Assembly: GCA_000320545.1 (NCBI GenBank)
Contig: ADNK01000358.1
Span: 1 to 20,689, forward strand
Reading direction: 5' to 3'
Length of the DNA: 20,689 bases
From: Bigelowiella natans CCMP2755
Lineage: Eukaryota; Cercozoa; Chlorarachniophyceae
Shown here: positions 19,417 through 20,689 of the stretch, piece by piece
Position numbering within the stretch: position 1 is the stretch's first letter
Layout of the letters: every line of letters starts with the position of its first letter
The notes under the pieces: model-generated
The model's database searches: none
The model's input: the letters and a program-made list of their open reading frames with translations, nothing else
What the model was told of the DNA's origin: nothing
Made by a program: the position numbers and the translations under genes

Positions 19417-20689
19417 ATGTCACAGCAGCTAGAAGAACAGCAGGACTTTGGCTCGCAGGCCGTGCAAGGGCACGAGCAGAAACAGGAAAGGAAGGGCGAT
19501 ACGGACGCTAAGGAAGGAGGAGGAACACCTCCACAGGCACCGCCGGGACCAGCACCCGGGATTAAGAAAGCAGATGCAGCAGCAGAGGCACTGGAGAACT
19601 TCTACGAGGCGGACGACGAGGACGTGGCCGCCGAAAGCAAGAAGGTCGTAATGGCATTACGAGCCTTGCGACCCAGGGCGAGCAACTACGCCAAACTGAA
19701 AGTATCGATAGAATACAAGTATCAGACACATGATGTTTGGGCAGCTATCATGCAGGACATCATGGATTACGAAGCAGACTTACCTCCAGAGTGGGCAGCT
19801 TTGTTTAGGAACGACGGGGGTCTGGGCGCCTCGCGGGGGACGACCCAGAGCACCGTCAAGCAGCAGCAGCCGGTACAGCGGAACACCCAGTTCATGTCTG
19901 TTAAAACAGCACCGGTTATGATAACGAAATACAACGGGAAAAGAGGTGAGGCAAGGAGGTGGTGGAAGAACGCTAGGAGTATACTCTGCGACTTTACCCC
20001 TAACCCCACCGAAAACGACAAGCTCAAATGGCTAGCTATAATAAAGCAAGCCATGGACCTTTACGAGACAGGCAGGACCCGGATCAGGCAGCTAGAGAAA
20101 ATACACACTACAGTTAGTGGGCTACGAGACGTTGAGGCGATAATGAAGGCTTTTGTAAATGAACAGGATGCTAACTCCCTACCCCAGGCTATTAGAAAAT
20201 ACAGAGCAATGATGCAGCATGAGAGAGAACCTGTTAGAGACTTTGCCACGCGCTTCCAGGATATGATCGACGAACTACATGATTTTAATTACAACACAGG
20301 TGATGATCAGGCAAGGTTTGAAGAGTTCAAGTTAAAGATAAAGGAATCCACTTACGTTACGGAGAAAGGCTACACCACGATGGAGGCAGCAGTGCAGGCT
20401 ATATCCCTACGCGAGCAGGAGCAGGACCGCAAGTTTACCAGCCCTAAGGTACCTGGCATAGGAAACATTAACGCTATTAAGCCGCAGCGAGACTGGTACA
20501 AGGACAGGGAAGGTAACCGACGTTGCGGATACTGCTCACGTAAAGGGAAACACACCGCTAAAGACTGCAGAGACAGGAAAGAAGGACGACCCAGGATGAC
20601 GATCAGGCAGCTCAACGAACACTACGAGAAGTTAAAGAGAAAGAAAGGCAGAGGACAAGGATATAACAACAGCAAATGGCAAGGCAGCA
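19417..20689 (+). CDS. gag: LTR retrotransposon Gag polyprotein, 3' end outside window
   Basis: The frame starts at ATG 19417 and stays open for 424 codons to the window edge. The N-terminus is Gln/Glu-rich with a Pro-rich stretch. The central part has the character of a retrotransposon Gag capsid region (about residues 165-310): KYNGKRGEARRWWKNARSIL, AIRKYRAMMQHEREPVRDFA and TRFQDMIDELHDFNY. A zinc knuckle follows at residues 370-384: C-x2-C-x5-H-x4-C (C370, C373, H379, C384), one residue longer than the usual C-x2-C-x4-H-x4-C. The tail is Lys/Arg-rich. Gag packages the element RNA into particles. No frameshift or stop is seen, so this copy may be young. The downstream pol is not visible. 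Confidence 0.92.
   Translation, partial: MSQQLEEQQDFGSQAVQGHEQKQERKGDTDAKEGGGTPPQAPPGPAPGIKKADAAAEALENFYEADDEDVAAESKKVVMALRALRPRASNYAKLKVSIEYKYQTHDVWAAIMQDIMDYEADLPPEWAALFRNDGGLGASRGTTQSTVKQQQPVQRNTQFMSVKTAPVMITKYNGKRGEARRWWKNARSILCDFTPNPTENDKLKWLAIIKQAMDLYETGRTRIRQLEKIHTTVSGLRDVEAIMKAFVNEQDANSLPQAIRKYRAMMQHEREPVRDFATRFQDMIDELHDFNYNTGDDQARFEEFKLKIKESTYVTEKGYTTMEAAVQAISLREQEQDRKFTSPKVPGIGNINAIKPQRDWYKDREGNRRCGYCSRKGKHTAKDCRDRKEGRPRMTIRQLNEHYEKLKRKKGRGQGYNNSKWQGS

Larger units (their letters stand above)
19000..20689 (+). mobile_element. 5' part of an LTR retrotransposon, truncated by window end
   Basis: A leader of about 400 nt with paired hairpins and two AATAAA-rich spots (about 19256-19284) precedes a gag gene. 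The leader probably contains the 5' LTR. A candidate end is ACAACA near 19375, followed by TGGCTTCC near 19382, a possible primer-binding site beginning with the usual TGG. The right LTR, protease and polymerase genes are outside the window, so the exact LTR ends, target duplication and superfamily cannot be fixed. The left boundary given here is approximate. Confidence 0.7.

Overview
The window is nuclear DNA from an intron-rich eukaryote. GT-AG introns of about 65-530 nt, dense microsatellites and long C/G homopolymers, a eukaryotic cytosolic phenylalanyl-tRNA synthetase beta gene in 19 exons, AP2/ERF DNA-binding domains and an LTR retrotransposon all say so. AP2 domains of plant type together with a Ca2+-dependent PI-PLC suggest an alga or alga-related protist; the species cannot be fixed from sequence alone. 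I rebuilt the spliced genes by matching protein-family motifs, reading phase and splice signals.

Layout, left to right. (1) 1-2900: microsatellite-laden DNA. A possible exon fragment enters at the left edge. On the minus strand lies a small four-exon gene (1863-1127, 75 aa) with two C-x2-HG-x2-R...C...C modules, preceded by a weaker minus-strand gene model (2882-1866). (2) 3369-6977, plus: a 13-exon gene for a Ca2+-dependent phosphoinositide phospholipase C (PI-PLC-C1 type), apparently with an N-terminal membrane anchor. (3) 7668-9026, minus: an intronless 452-aa protein with two Tudor/Agenet-like segments. (4) 9182-9254, plus: tRNA-Arg(UCU) with a Pol III T-run. (5) 9826-15144, plus: complete FARSB (615 aa), all 19 exons joining in frame. 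(6) 15145-16030: a gene-free tract packed with CTAG. (7) 16609-18686, plus: a five-exon gene whose product carries two AP2 domains, an acidic linker and a C-terminal SAM-like domain. (8) About 19000 to the end: the 5' part of an LTR retrotransposon (LTR-like leader, two strong hairpins, gag with a zinc knuckle), running off the window.

The genes do not form a pathway. They are separately transcribed housekeeping, signalling and regulatory genes. A shared trait is a strong 3' splice acceptor 5-28 nt upstream of every recovered ATG, suggesting leader introns in the 5' UTRs or, less likely, spliced-leader trans-splicing. The most novel item is the AP2-AP2-SAM protein; next are the membrane-anchored PI-PLC, the double C-x2-HG-x2-R micro-gene and the CTAG-rich island.
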